Shown one piece after another: positions 50,475 to 59,266 of a DNA stretch of 64,000 nt. Both the position numbers and the translations under genes were made by a program. Where the stretch lies: contig NZ_JACB01000001.1 of NCBI RefSeq assembly GCF_000520975.1, positions 62,001 to 126,000 of the forward strand, given 5' to 3'. Below the pieces are notes generated by a model that worked only from the letters and a program-made list of their open reading frames with translations, had not been told where the DNA came from and searched no databases. The DNA is from Aquimarina megaterium XH134. GTDB lineage: Bacteria; Bacteroidota; Bacteroidia; Flavobacteriales; Flavobacteriaceae. How positions within the stretch are numbered: the stretch's first letter is position 1; every line of letters starts with the position of its first letter.

Positions 50475-51542
50475 TTAATCAGTACTTATTTCTTTTTTGA
50501 ATTGTCCCGGAGTTTTCCCTGTATGTTTTTTGAAATGATGAAAGAAAGTCGATTTAGAGTTAAATCCGCACTCATAGCCTATACCTTCTAAGGTTAACTT
50601 TAATTTATCCCCCTCTTTTATTCTGTCTATAGCATACGCTACTCTTTTGGTATTGACCAAATCATAAAAAGTAGTATTCATTTCAGAATTTATGATCTGC
50701 GAAAGATGGTGTTTAGGAATATTTACAGATTCTGACAAAATAGCTAATGAAAAATCGGGATATAAATATGTTTTATTTTCCCCAAAAAACCGATTAATAG
50801 AATCTATAAACATCATTATCTCATCGTTTTTAAGCGGGCTATGCTTATATTTCTTTTTATCAGTAACAGCATCAAAAGGTACTTCAGGGCGGTATACCAT
50901 TCCATATTTCAACCCATAAAACCCGATCACGGTTACTAGAATAACATACCGTAAAACATCCCAAACTTGAAAATATGCTACTCCCACCAAAAGTTCTATT
51001 GCTAATCTTACAAGACTAATTCCTGTACTTATAAGAAATAAAATTGCTATAACTCTAACCCAGGAGAGCTCTAGCATACTACTATCGGCCTTATAGGTCT
51101 TAAAAAACTTATCTGTTTTATAATATGAATATAGTATGTATAATGGATAAAAAGTTAGAGAAATCAATTTTGCAATTAGAATTATTATTTCCCATAACAA
51201 TTCTGATTCCTGCCTGATAAAAAAACTGAAAAAGGTAAAAATGACAAATGGTAAAAAATGTAAAAGATTGGTTTTGGCAATATATTGATTAAATAAGGAT
51301 TTGGTATAAAACAGAAAAAAGGGGCCATGCAAAAAGCTAATTGTTGCTATTAATATCCCGGTTACATCAGTTAGGTATGAACTCTTACCTATCCCTAATA
51401 ATAAATGGACAGAGAATACCAAAAACCAAGTCATCAAAATCAGATCTGATAGTTTTCTTTTCTTTTTCAATACAATGAGTATCGCAAATAAAATACTTTG
51501 AATAGATCCAATTCCTAAAATTACGACTAATACATTAGACAT
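50475..51542 (-). CDS. Membrane-anchored AraC-family regulator
   Basis: A 355-residue protein with seven or so membrane helices (about residues 1-225) and a C-terminal AraC DNA-binding domain (about 250-350; Leu-Ser-Gln-Ile-Ile-Asn-Ser-Glu-Met-Asn-Thr-Thr-Phe-Tyr-Asp-Leu and Cys-Gly-Phe-Asn-Ser-Lys-Ser-Thr-Phe-Phe-His-His-Phe-Lys-Lys-His-Thr-Gly-Lys-Thr-Pro). This fusion is frequent in Flavobacteriaceae and probably senses a membrane or extracellular signal. The dehydratase-like gene follows in the same direction. Confidence 0.9.
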   Translation of the reverse strand: MSNVLVVILGIGSIQSILFAILIVLKKKRKLSDLILMTWFLVFSVHLLLGIGKSSYLTDVTGILIATISFLHGPFFLFYTKSLFNQYIAKTNLLHFLPFVIFTFFSFFIRQESELLWEIIILIAKLISLTFYPLYILYSYYKTDKFFKTYKADSSMLELSWVRVIAILFLISTGISLVRLAIELLVGVAYFQVWDVLRYVILVTVIGFYGLKYGMVYRPEVPFDAVTDKKKYKHSPLKNDEIMMFIDSINRFFGENKTYLYPDFSLAILSESVNIPKHHLSQIINSEMNTTFYDLVNTKRVAYAIDRIKEGDKLKLTLEGIGYECGFNSKSTFFHHFKKHTGKTPGQFKKEISTD

Positions 51543-51846
51543 TTTATTATAGATTTTGACTTAAGTTGCCAGGTAGTATTAAAAATTAGTGGGAAGATAA
51601 TATGATTTCTTCTTTAATTTCAAAAAATCTTTAACTCTAATATCTTAGTACAACATTTCTTTATGCCATAATAGGTATTTTAAAACGCTCTTAAAATCTT
51701 CATATTTTATCCATCATTTAGAAAATATACTACACTACTGTTTCCTAAGATTTTTTGTCGTTAGATCACTCAAATAAAAAATTATAACACGCCAAAAATC
51801 TTTAGGATGTTTAAAATTCGTTTCTATAAAACATAATTAGATGGTT
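51543..51846. other. 304-base spacer with a weak inverted repeat
   Basis: Between the AraC-type regulator start and the lipase-like gene stop. CCTAAGATTTTTTG (51744-51757) and CAAAAATCTTTAGG (51793-51806) are complementary at 13 of 14 positions. Otherwise A/T-rich, with no gene seen. Confidence 0.45.
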
Positions 51847-52890
51847 TTATAGATTTTTTTTAAAAAAATCAACTGCAAGGTTTAGTGTTTTTTTGTGTAT
51901 TTCTTTTCTATTTACTTTGGGGTGATCTATTGTAATTGCAGGAATAATTTTTTTTCCAAATTCTGTAGGCTCGTTTAAAAACACATAATGATCAACATTC
52001 TCATCAAACAAATGTACCTCACTAGTCGATATCAAATTATGATAATGAAGAGCATTTTGTTCAACAGGAGTATTGGTGTCTCCTTTACCTGCAACTATAC
52101 ATATAGGGGCCGTAATAGATTGCGTTTGTTTTTTAGAGTGAAATCCAAATCCAATAGCTGGAGACATCACAAAAAATGCTTTTATTCTTTTATCCTTAAC
52201 CTGGTCTTTATATTTAATGTAAGATGAAACGATAAGACTATCTTTTTCAAAATCAATAACTTCATCTGTATTCGGAAATTCTGGTGGTGCTTTTCTATCA
52301 ACCTCACTTGTGTTAGCTGTTTTTCTTTTATTTCTATCGACATACCCTCCTGCAAGAGCAATATTAGTATAACCTCCTAAAGAAAAACCAACGCCTCCTA
52401 TTTTTGTAACATCTATCTTTTTTTTAAAAAATTCATCCTCTAAAACGGTATTAAGCACATACTGAATATCGATTGCTCTTTCCCACCATTTTACAAATTC
52501 TCTTGGTAATTTGTTATCGGTAGAATTTCCATAGTGATCTACAGATACAACTATATACCCTTCTTTCACCATTTTTTCAATAAACCAAGTTAATGAAAAC
52601 CTATTACCTCCAGTTCCATGTGACACTAGCAATAAAGGACGCTTATCGCCAAGCAAACTTGCATTCGGAATCGTTTCAATAGTTTTGAAAAGTGTTTCTT
52701 TTTTAGAAACTGAATCTTTTTTCACAAAAGCATCATGAGTTGGATACCATATTTCTGTCACTAACGGGCGATTCCGTGATTTATCTATATAAGTTATTGA
52801 TTTCTGTCCTACCTGAATACTTTTATATTTTTCTGAAGAACATGAAGTAAATAAGATTATAGTAATAATAGCTGTTGAAAAAATATTCAT
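51847..52890 (-). CDS. Alpha/beta hydrolase lipoprotein
   Basis: A 347-residue lipoprotein (lipobox Phe-Thr-Ser-Cys at about 14-17) with an alpha/beta-hydrolase fold of the dienelactone-hydrolase/PAF-acetylhydrolase kind: Leu-Leu-Val-Ser-His-Gly-Thr-Gly-Gly-Asn (oxyanion loop) near 90, the nucleophile in Gly-Val-Gly-Phe-Ser-Leu-Gly-Gly-Tyr near 170, a candidate acid near 270, and a late His in Asp-Glu-Asn-Val-Asp-His-Tyr-Val-Phe-Leu. Envelope location; substrate unknown. No close partner gene. Confidence 0.88.
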   Translation of the reverse strand: MNIFSTAIITIILFTSCSSEKYKSIQVGQKSITYIDKSRNRPLVTEIWYPTHDAFVKKDSVSKKETLFKTIETIPNASLLGDKRPLLLVSHGTGGNRFSLTWFIEKMVKEGYIVVSVDHYGNSTDNKLPREFVKWWERAIDIQYVLNTVLEDEFFKKKIDVTKIGGVGFSLGGYTNIALAGGYVDRNKRKTANTSEVDRKAPPEFPNTDEVIDFEKDSLIVSSYIKYKDQVKDKRIKAFFVMSPAIGFGFHSKKQTQSITAPICIVAGKGDTNTPVEQNALHYHNLISTSEVHLFDENVDHYVFLNEPTEFGKKIIPAITIDHPKVNRKEIHKKTLNLAVDFFKKNL

Positions 52891-53059
52891 TTGCCTAGTT
52901 TTAATGATAATTAGTCTATAGATGACTAACCATTTTATTTGTTACACTTTCATCAGGCGTTTTATATTTTTATTGTTCATATAGCTTAAGAAAATAGTAT
53001 CAAGAATCCTCTGTTCTCTAGTTTTTAATACAACGATATTTTACATATCCTCACAAACT

Positions 53060-53665
53060 TCATCTTTTCTTTCCTGCGTTAAATACATCACATAACATAT
53101 CCGCAAAGATCCCAAAGTGAGCAGATACTTGTCGTTTTTCTACAGATAAGACTCCAGAACGTTGTGAAATAACGAATTTTACTTTTTCCATGGTACAACG
53201 TGGTTCAATCACAAATTTGATCAAACCAGTTACTTCAAAATCTTTTTGCGAGTTAATAATAAGTTTCTGGGTGTAGGTGGTATTACGTTTTACAAAGTTT
53301 ACCCTTCCGTCGCTCCAGGGATCATACGTTTCTAACGACTTCGGAAATTCTATAATCGAATCTTTCATGGTAAGATGTTTAGTTTCGCCTAATGAAAGGT
53401 TAAAACGTCCCAGGAAATTACCATTAGAGTGTGGAGATACAAAATAGGATTTATCATATAAATCTATCGAAACAATAAGGCGCTGCTCACCCTTATCAGT
53501 AGTATCGGTTTTTAACGCTAACGCATAAGGATTATCCATTTTATTAATAGTTGCTGTTTTGGCTGTATCTGTCTGAGCAGTTTCTGTTACTACCTTGTCG
53601 TTTTGATTATTTTTAGTACAACCAATACTTAATAGTACTATGAGTATGATGATAGATTTGTTCAT
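53060..53665 (-). CDS. Hypothetical lipoprotein divergent from the membrane regulator
   Basis: A 201-residue lipoprotein (leader and lipobox Ser-Ile-Gly-Cys at about 13-16, then Thr-Lys-Asn-Asn-Gln). The mature part is a mixed beta structure (Leu-Ile-Val-Ser-Ile-Asp-Leu-Tyr-Asp-Lys-Ser-Tyr-Phe-Val-Ser), no known domain. It is divergently transcribed from the ToxR-like regulator at 53835 across a 169-base region holding three GTGTC direct repeats, so it is the likely regulated gene. Confidence 0.7.
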   Translation of the reverse strand: MNKSIIILIVLLSIGCTKNNQNDKVVTETAQTDTAKTATINKMDNPYALALKTDTTDKGEQRLIVSIDLYDKSYFVSPHSNGNFLGRFNLSLGETKHLTMKDSIIEFPKSLETYDPWSDGRVNFVKRNTTYTQKLIINSQKDFEVTGLIKFVIEPRCTMEKVKFVISQRSGVLSVEKRQVSAHFGIFADMLCDVFNAGKKR

Positions 53666-53762
53666 TTTTTGATTGTTTTAATGATTAGTAGAGATATACT
53701 TTCTTATGATTCTTCTTGTATTATTTTTTATTTTTAGTAAAACTAAATCGAACTGCGATTAA

Positions 53763-53793
53763 AAGTGTCAAAAAAGTGTCAAAGAAGTGTCAA
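53763..53793. promoter_or_regulatory. Three tandem AAGTGTCAA repeats, 11-base spacing
   Basis: GTGTC occurs at 53765, 53776 and 53787, exactly 11 bases apart, each in AAGTGTCAA context. Tandem repeats on one face of the helix are typical sites for OmpR/PhoB-type winged-helix regulators, and such a regulator begins 41 bases downstream. Confidence 0.7.
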
Positions 53794-53834
53794 CCACTGT
53801 AAAATCTCGTAAGATTGTATGTTATTTGTAACAC

Positions 53835-54701
53835 ATGGAGAACAAAAAGATATATGCATTAGGAGCTCTGGCAGGAATTATTTTTCTCATTTTAGGTTTC
53901 TCTGATATAAAAGAGCAAACAGAAGAGTTTTCAGAAGTAGTAAAAATTGCATTACGCGATGTTGGTAATCAATTACTATTGGCTAATCAAGATAGTACTT
54001 CTTTGGTTTTGCCAGTAGTTAAACTAGAAAAGTCAAAGTATCAACTTTCTTTTGAAAATACACTTTCATTCGACCCAAGTGATTTGGTTTCTATTGTAAA
54101 AGAAAGTTTTCAAAAAGCCGGATTGCCAGAACAATATCGTGTTGAAGTCTTGCGATGTATAAATAAAGAAGTTCCGTATAGTTACCTAATAAGAAATGAC
54201 GTTGCAAGAGATATTGTTCCTTGTGGTGGAAGGTTTTTACCAAAAAACTGCTATATTATTGAAGTGCGATTTACCGAAACCGCATCAAGTAGCTTTAATA
54301 ATCAGACATTAATCTATGGTATACTTTTCATTGTATTTGCTCTCCTTTTGCTGGTTCTATATAGGCAAAAACGACTTCGGGGTACCAAAGAAAATGATGT
54401 AAGCTATATATCCATAGGTAGTTTTCAGTTTTATCCCAAGCAACATAAATTGATTAAACAAACTGTCGAAATTAGTCTTTCAAAAAAAGAATGTGAACTA
54501 CTAGAGATTTTTGTTGCGCATCCCAATCAAATTGTCAAACGAGATGAATTAATTAAAAAAGTATGGGAAGACAATGGTGTAATCGTAGGGAGAAGCCTGG
54601 ATACGTACATTTCTAAACTCCGTAAGAAATTAAAAGACGACCAGGCGATTAAATTAACAAATATTCATGGTATAGGTTATAAGTTAGAAATAGAACTTTA
54701 A
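53835..54701 (+). CDS. ToxR-like membrane-spanning winged-helix regulator
   Basis: A 288-residue protein with an unusual order: an N-terminal membrane segment (about 5-23), a periplasmic part (about 24-155), a second membrane segment (about 158-180), and a cytoplasmic OmpR/PhoB-type winged helix at the C-terminus (about 190-288; Ile-Ser-Leu-Ser-Lys-Lys-Glu-Cys-Glu-Leu-Leu-Glu-Ile-Phe and Val-Gly-Arg-Ser-Leu-Asp-Thr-Tyr-Ile-Ser-Lys-Leu-Arg-Lys-Lys-Leu). No receiver domain, so it is a one-component sensor. It very probably binds the GTGTC repeats upstream and controls itself and the divergent lipoprotein. Confidence 0.85.
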   Translation: MENKKIYALGALAGIIFLILGFSDIKEQTEEFSEVVKIALRDVGNQLLLANQDSTSLVLPVVKLEKSKYQLSFENTLSFDPSDLVSIVKESFQKAGLPEQYRVEVLRCINKEVPYSYLIRNDVARDIVPCGGRFLPKNCYIIEVRFTETASSSFNNQTLIYGILFIVFALLLLVLYRQKRLRGTKENDVSYISIGSFQFYPKQHKLIKQTVEISLSKKECELLEIFVAHPNQIVKRDELIKKVWEDNGVIVGRSLDTYISKLRKKLKDDQAIKLTNIHGIGYKLEIEL

Positions 54702-54768
54702 GCAGTATCATTTTCACTTTTTAAAATTCAATTTTGGGTGGTTATAACAGGCTTTCTTCCCAAGAGTT

Positions 54769-54987
54769 TTAATCCGACAATGTTTTGATATAAAAGCCTT
54801 GTATTTCTACCAGGTCAATAACATCTCCCTCTGATAAATTCGTGGTAGCTTCAATTCTAAGTACATTGTCTATATCTTCTAGATCAATTGACCATTTAAT
54901 AATATCTGAATGATTGTTAAGCACTGGTTTTAATGATCTAACTTTTTTCTTTGATTTAATATCTGTTCGAAATATTAGTAATTCCAT
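54769..54987 (-). CDS. Small HMA-like hypothetical protein
   Basis: A 72-residue protein with a ferredoxin-like alternation of strands and helices (Glu-Leu-Leu-Ile-Phe-Arg-Thr-Asp-Ile, then a helix, Ile-Ile-Lys-Trp-Ser-Ile-Asp-Leu-Glu-Asp-Ile-Asp-Asn-Val-Leu-Arg-Ile-Glu-Ala). It resembles heavy-metal-associated-like proteins lacking the Cys-x-x-Cys pair. It lies 14 bases after the membrane gene of the second ECF operon, so it is probably the third gene of that operon. Confidence 0.65.
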   Translation of the reverse strand: MELLIFRTDIKSKKKVRSLKPVLNNHSDIIKWSIDLEDIDNVLRIEATTNLSEGDVIDLVEIQGFYIKTLSD

Positions 54988-55001
54988 ATTAAAATGTATT
55001 G

Positions 55002-55418
55002 TTATTCTGAATCTGGTTTTGAAGTGTCTTCTTGCACTTGATTTGATTGTCGTTCGATATATTGTTTGTAATATTCATCACCTTCTTCTTTCCAAAATTT
55101 ATCATAGTATTTCCATTTTGAGAAATCAGTCTTCGAATCTTTTTTACAGTTATCGTGTGAATCTTTTGATGATTTTTTACTGCTACCACTACCACAACCG
55201 CCAAGAAGTATTTTGAATAATATAAATACTCCCACAGCTTGCCAATAGGTAAGCGTTGTTAGTCCAAAAATCTCGGGCATAAGCCAATTCCACAACCACA
55301 TAATGACAAAGCCAAATAAAATGGCTAATCCCGTTATCGCTATGGCACCAAAAATGATTATTCCTACAATCTCTACTGGTGACTTTTTTCTAAATTTATG
55401 AGTGAAAAAATTTGTCAT
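55002..55418 (-). CDS. Small membrane protein co-transcribed with ECF sigma factor
   Basis: A 138-residue protein with two membrane segments (about 15-43 and 57-74) and a long charged, Lys- and Ser-rich cytoplasmic or periplasmic tail. It overlaps the stop of the ECF sigma gene by four bases (ATGA), so it is translationally coupled. It could be a membrane anchor or anti-sigma partner, although it has no zinc-binding anti-sigma motif (His-x3-Cys-x2-Cys). Confidence 0.78.
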   Translation of the reverse strand: MTNFFTHKFRKKSPVEIVGIIIFGAIAITGLAILFGFVIMWLWNWLMPEIFGLTTLTYWQAVGVFILFKILLGGCGSGSSKKSSKDSHDNCKKDSKTDFSKWKYYDKFWKEEGDEYYKQYIERQSNQVQEDTSKPDSE

Positions 55419-55960
55419 AATATATTTTTATTTTTATTAATCTCTACTTCTATTTTTCTATATAATACTGCAATTGCTCTATGTCTTCTAGACATTAATG
55501 TTCCTATAGAAATTCCTGTTTTAGTTGAAATCTCTCTATATGTATACCCTTCAAAATCTACAGCTATAATAATATCTTTATATGCTGGTTTTAGCTGTTC
55601 GATGCATTTTTTTAATACTATTATCATCTGATCAGAAGTGTAATTATCGTTTGATTGGTGTAGTACTTCTGCCAGCTCTACTAAATCTTCATCAGCATCT
55701 ACCGAATTCGTTTTTTTTGTAGTTCGCATCACATCAATGATTTTGTTTTTTATCGATCTGTAAACGAAACCAGCTACATTATTTATTGGAGCATATCGAT
55801 CTGCTCCAGAAAATAATTTTAGAGCGACATCCTGGATGATATCTTCTGCATCACGATTGGCTGTGTCACTTATTTTAGTTTTCACATACCACTTGAGAGA
55901 CTCATATTCTCTTCCAAAAAAGTCGGTAAGCTTTTTACTGTTTTCTGATTCCAAATTCAT
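55415..55960 (-). CDS. ECF sigma factor (second system)
   Basis: A 181-residue ECF sigma factor: region 2 near residues 20-75 (Asp-Ala-Glu-Asp-Ile-Ile-Gln-Asp-Val-Ala-Leu-Lys-Leu, Phe-Val-Tyr-Arg-Ser-Ile-Lys-Asn-Lys-Ile-Ile-Asp) and region 4 near 120-170 (Leu-Lys-Pro-Ala-Tyr-Lys-Asp-Ile-Ile-Ile-Ala-Val-Asp-Phe-Glu-Gly-Tyr-Thr-Tyr-Arg-Glu-Ile). Start of a three-gene unit with the two-segment membrane protein and the 72-residue protein. No FecR or receptor gene is nearby, so it is a different class from the sigma factor at 31943. Target genes are unknown. Confidence 0.9.
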   Translation of the reverse strand: MNLESENSKKLTDFFGREYESLKWYVKTKISDTANRDAEDIIQDVALKLFSGADRYAPINNVAGFVYRSIKNKIIDVMRTTKKTNSVDADEDLVELAEVLHQSNDNYTSDQMIIVLKKCIEQLKPAYKDIIIAVDFEGYTYREISTKTGISIGTLMSRRHRAIAVLYRKIEVEINKNKNIL

Positions 55961-56193
55961 TAAAACCTTTTATGAAGGGTCTTCGATTAAAAAGACGATA
56001 CTTTTTTAATCTATTGCATTTTTTAATATTTTTTTTGAAAAAAAATAAAATTTATGAAGGAGTGTTTCTTTTTACTAGCTACTATATAAGTCGTGCAGTA
56101 GAAAAAAGAGTTTAGACTAAAAGATAAGAATCTGTGTTTTAAACACCTAATTTAGTAAATACAAATTCATATGTCGTTGTCTTATTACTCGAT

Positions 56194-56775
56194 TTATTTA
56201 ATACATCGTATAGAAAAAGCATACGTTGGATGTTGTGAAGCTTTTCTGATTTTATTCTTACCTTTTTCCAAAATATATGTCCAAATAAAATGTTCCTCTT
56301 CTTTAGAATCTGACCAAAACAATGTGTTTTCTCCAAAATTATTTGGATGTTCTTTATTATTCCCTATTCCCGAAGGTCTTATAGAAAATCCACTGTCGTT
56401 TGAATTTATTTCTCCTTTCCAAAACTGTTTATCTTTATAATTGCCTGCTACATTATCTTTTGAAAAATTAAATAGTTTTTCCCAATCCTCATTATTTGGC
56501 AATCTCCACCCTTGAGGGCATACCTTGCATGCAGTTTCAAAATCATATAACAACCCATACAATTGAACATTACCTGAATTATTATCAGGGAAAAAATATT
56601 TTATATTATTTCCATTTATATCTCGTCTAACTTTAAGGTTTTCAGTCATCCAGAAAGTTTCTCCACACTTAGTTATCGAATATTGGTTCCCATCAATATC
56701 AGTCAATTTTGTTGTTTCACTTTTACAACTAATGATCATATAAAAAAGGAATATTCTATACAATAATTTATTCAT
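56194..56775 (-). CDS. FISUMP-domain lipoprotein
   Basis: A 193-residue lipoprotein (leader with Met-Ile-Ile-Ser-Cys lipobox at about 13-17) carrying a Fibrobacter succinogenes major paralogous domain (FISUMP): Asp-Gly-Asn-Gln-Tyr-Ser-Ile-Thr-Lys-Cys-Gly-Glu-Thr-Phe-Trp-Met-Thr-Glu-Asn-Leu-Lys-Val, Tyr-Gly-Leu-Leu-Tyr-Asp-Phe-Glu-Thr-Ala, and Cys-Pro-Gln-Gly-Trp-Arg-Leu-Pro-Asn-Asn-Glu-Asp-Trp. The start was placed at ATG 56775; an upstream start would add 13 residues and bury the lipobox. Function in surface or carbohydrate binding is not established. Confidence 0.85.
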   Translation of the reverse strand: MNKLLYRIFLFYMIISCKSETTKLTDIDGNQYSITKCGETFWMTENLKVRRDINGNNIKYFFPDNNSGNVQLYGLLYDFETACKVCPQGWRLPNNEDWEKLFNFSKDNVAGNYKDKQFWKGEINSNDSGFSIRPSGIGNNKEHPNNFGENTLFWSDSKEEEHFIWTYILEKGKNKIRKASQHPTYAFSIRCIK

Positions 56776-56792
56776 ATCTAAGCTTTTTATGA

Positions 56793-56970
56793 TGCACAAC
56801 ATTATAAATAACAAATCGTAAAGAGATCAAATGTTATTAGACTCTATCTACAGCGTTGTATTGATACTAAGCCTGGTGTGAGTACAAGCATTATATCTTT
56901 TTCTTTCTAAAATCTCGTTCTACAACAAATATACAAGAAACCTTAGCTAATTATTTAACTACTATATCCT
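56793..56970. repeat. Palindromic spacer E (attC-like, weaker)
   Basis: The left end contains ACAACATTATAAATAAC (about 56795-56811). The interior CAAATATACAAGAAACCTT (about 56926-56944) is nearly identical to bases at 59200-59217 and similar to 6296 onward. It lies immediately before the stop of the DUF418 gene. Confidence 0.5.
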
Positions 56971-58188
56971 TTATACCTTACCAGATATAGTAGCCTTTTT
57001 TATGGGTAATAGTTCTTTATATGTTAAGCATCTCCAAATCCACTCTAATGGCCCAAATTGGTAATACGTTAACCAAATTTTGCTCAGTAATACCTGAAAA
57101 ACAAAAACCACAATCGCTGTTAATAATGTCTGTGAAGGACTTAAAGTCTCATAAAGACTAAATCCTATTGAAGAAAATAAGATCAAACCTATAAAGCTTT
57201 GCATTATATAATTTGTAAGTGCCATTCTACCTACATATTTTAAGGGCGATACTATAAATTTATATCGTGTGTTATACCAAAACCAACCTATACCCCAAAG
57301 ATAAAACAGCCCCATTGCTATGTCTGAAAACACCATTAATTTTATAAATACAGGTCGAAAAGTATCTGTAGAATAAATTGCATAGCTAGGTAGTACAAAT
57401 AAAAATAATACTCTGTAGATATTAGTGATAACTGCAATAACCAACATTGGTTTTTTTATTCGTTGGATGAATGTATCTAAAGAATCATAAATTTTATTTT
57501 TACCAAGATAAAGCCCAAGAAGAAACATCGAAATAGCTACTGGTGCTAAAAAACCAAACAGCATAGGAATGTTTGACAGATATTCTAATAATCTCAACTG
57601 TATTCCTTCTACATAAGTTCCATTTTTTATGATTTGGTTGACCGTTTCTCCTGTATAATCACTCAAATAAATTTCTGGTCTAAAATTTAAAAGGTTGAAT
57701 ACATATTCAAAAAACTGGTCATAAAAAGGAAAGAAGAGGAAAACTACTGATAAGGTGAGAATTAATTTGTTAGACTTTTTTATCATAACCATGGTTATAA
57801 GTCCTAGTAATGCATAAAGATTTAAAACATCTCCCGACCATAAAAATACGATATGCAAAACTCCAAAAAGAAATAATATGAACATTCTTCTCGCAAAGAA
57901 TGAAAACGAGAGTTTGCCTTTATCAAGCATTTTTAAAGCTTGCATTGAAATTCCTAAGCCAAAAAGCAAAGAGAAGATAGGAAAGAACTTTGTGTAAAAA
58001 AATAGTTGCAGGATTTTACCCGAAATTTGATCAATACTTGAAGTCCATTGCTTTGCAAATTCATCCTGATTAAGAAAAGTCGAATTCATTATCACAATAT
58101 TGACTACAAAAATTCCGAGAATTGCAAACCCTCGGAAAACATCTAATACATCAATTCTTTTTTTTACTTTGATCGGTTGTTCATTCAA
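56971..58188 (-). CDS. DUF418 membrane protein
   Basis: A 405-residue membrane protein with ten or more hydrophobic segments. The family start is visible (Ile-Asp-Val-Leu-Asp-Val-Phe-Arg-Gly-Phe-Ala-Ile-Leu-Gly-Ile-Phe-Val-Val-Asn at about 12-30), and so is the C-terminal signature Leu-Thr-Tyr-Tyr-Gln-Phe-Gly-Pro-Leu-Glu-Trp-Ile-Trp-Arg. DUF418 proteins are predicted acyltransferase-like membrane proteins related to the heparan-alpha-glucosaminide acetyltransferase fold, function unproven. A single gene on the minus strand, with palindromic spacer sequence on its 3' side. Confidence 0.92.
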   Translation of the reverse strand: MNEQPIKVKKRIDVLDVFRGFAILGIFVVNIVIMNSTFLNQDEFAKQWTSSIDQISGKILQLFFYTKFFPIFSLLFGLGISMQALKMLDKGKLSFSFFARRMFILFLFGVLHIVFLWSGDVLNLYALLGLITMVMIKKSNKLILTLSVVFLFFPFYDQFFEYVFNLLNFRPEIYLSDYTGETVNQIIKNGTYVEGIQLRLLEYLSNIPMLFGFLAPVAISMFLLGLYLGKNKIYDSLDTFIQRIKKPMLVIAVITNIYRVLFLFVLPSYAIYSTDTFRPVFIKLMVFSDIAMGLFYLWGIGWFWYNTRYKFIVSPLKYVGRMALTNYIMQSFIGLILFSSIGFSLYETLSPSQTLLTAIVVFVFQVLLSKIWLTYYQFGPLEWIWRCLTYKELLPIKKATISGKV

Positions 58189-58274
58189 TTTTACAGTATT
58201 TTTTTCGTGCTGTAGTATACAATGCTAAATATAACAAACTTCAATGTTCTGAAAAGGTATTATGAGTAGTAGCA

Positions 58275-59066
58275 TTATCTTTTATTTAGAAACATTTTTG
58301 ATTTTATGATAAACTCCTCTCTGGTTTCACCCTCATGGGCCCCATGAGAAACATTAGGTAATATCCAAAGATCAGAATTAGGTAGGTTTTCCTTCACACG
58401 TACTACTTCATTTAGATTCATCCCTTCATCATCATCTCCAATCATGATTAATACTTCTGGTTTTATGTTTTGTAATTCTTTGTCACTTAGTTTGACAATA
58501 TAATGTTTAAACTGATCCATTATTGCTTTGATGTGTTCATCTCCATCATGAGATGTCTTGAGCCAAGGAAAATTGGCTCGATTTTCAAAAGTAAATGCTT
58601 CTAAATATTCGGGAAAGTCAAGAATTGTCCAAGTCCCTACTGCGCCAATTGTTATCATGCATTCTATCAAAGTTGGATTGATCAGGGCAAGTTGATAAAG
58701 TACATCTCCACCAAAACTGAATCCTATCGCTTTGATTTTTTCTAATTTTAAATATTTGATTAGAGAATTAAGATCTTCAGCCACAGATCTTATATTAAGA
58801 TCTTGCTTAAAGGGTTCCGATCTTCCGTGGCCGGTTAAATCTACTAAGTACACTTCATACTCTTTTTCATAGTCTTTGACATATGATTTCCATGAATTAG
58901 AAGATTGTGTGTAACCATGTAAAAGAAACAAAGGTTTTCCTTCTCCATAAATTTCGTAATATATGTTTTTTCCATTTACCGAAACCGATTCGGCTTTCCT
59001 TGGTGATTGAGAGCGTATATTAGTTGACATTAATATTAAGGTTAAAAATATAGTAGTTCCTATCAT
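58275..59066 (-). CDS. Secreted alpha/beta hydrolase
   Basis: A 263-residue hydrolase with a signal peptide (about 1-19). The canonical fold is visible: Leu-Phe-Leu-Leu-His-Gly-Tyr-Thr-Gln-Ser-Ser-Asn-Ser-Trp near 47-60, Leu-Thr-Gly-His-Gly-Arg-Ser, nucleophile in Gly-Phe-Ser-Phe-Gly-Gly near 117, acid in Ile-Gly-Asp-Asp-Asp-Glu-Gly, and the last His in Asn-Val-Ser-His-Gly-Ala-His. Substrate not predictable. A single gene with spacer-family sequence on the upstream side at 59101-59262. Confidence 0.92.
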   Translation of the reverse strand: MIGTTIFLTLILMSTNIRSQSPRKAESVSVNGKNIYYEIYGEGKPLFLLHGYTQSSNSWKSYVKDYEKEYEVYLVDLTGHGRSEPFKQDLNIRSVAEDLNSLIKYLKLEKIKAIGFSFGGDVLYQLALINPTLIECMITIGAVGTWTILDFPEYLEAFTFENRANFPWLKTSHDGDEHIKAIMDQFKHYIVKLSDKELQNIKPEVLIMIGDDDEGMNLNEVVRVKENLPNSDLWILPNVSHGAHEGETREEFIIKSKMFLNKR

Positions 59067-59100
59067 TAAATTTAGTTGTTGGTTTTTAATTATTGCAGCA

Positions 59101-59262
59101 AACGTTATAAGAATGTCCTGTAGCAGAGTAAAATTACCTTGCCATAGATAGTTCTGTACTGATTACATGATTTCTCATCATAAAATCTTTGCGCTATCGC
59201 AAATATACAAGAACCTTTGATTAATCATATTACCGCTATGGTCACATACTTGATGTTGTACA
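59101..59262. repeat. Palindromic spacer F (attC-like)
   Basis: The left arm, AACGTTATAAGAATG at 59101, and the right arm, around 59235-59262 (GCTATGGTCACATACTT then GATGTTGTAC), form an imperfect palindrome. The right half matches spacer C (6324-6360) at most positions. It ends a few bases before the stop of the next gene. Confidence 0.62.
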
Positions 59263-59266
59263 ATAG

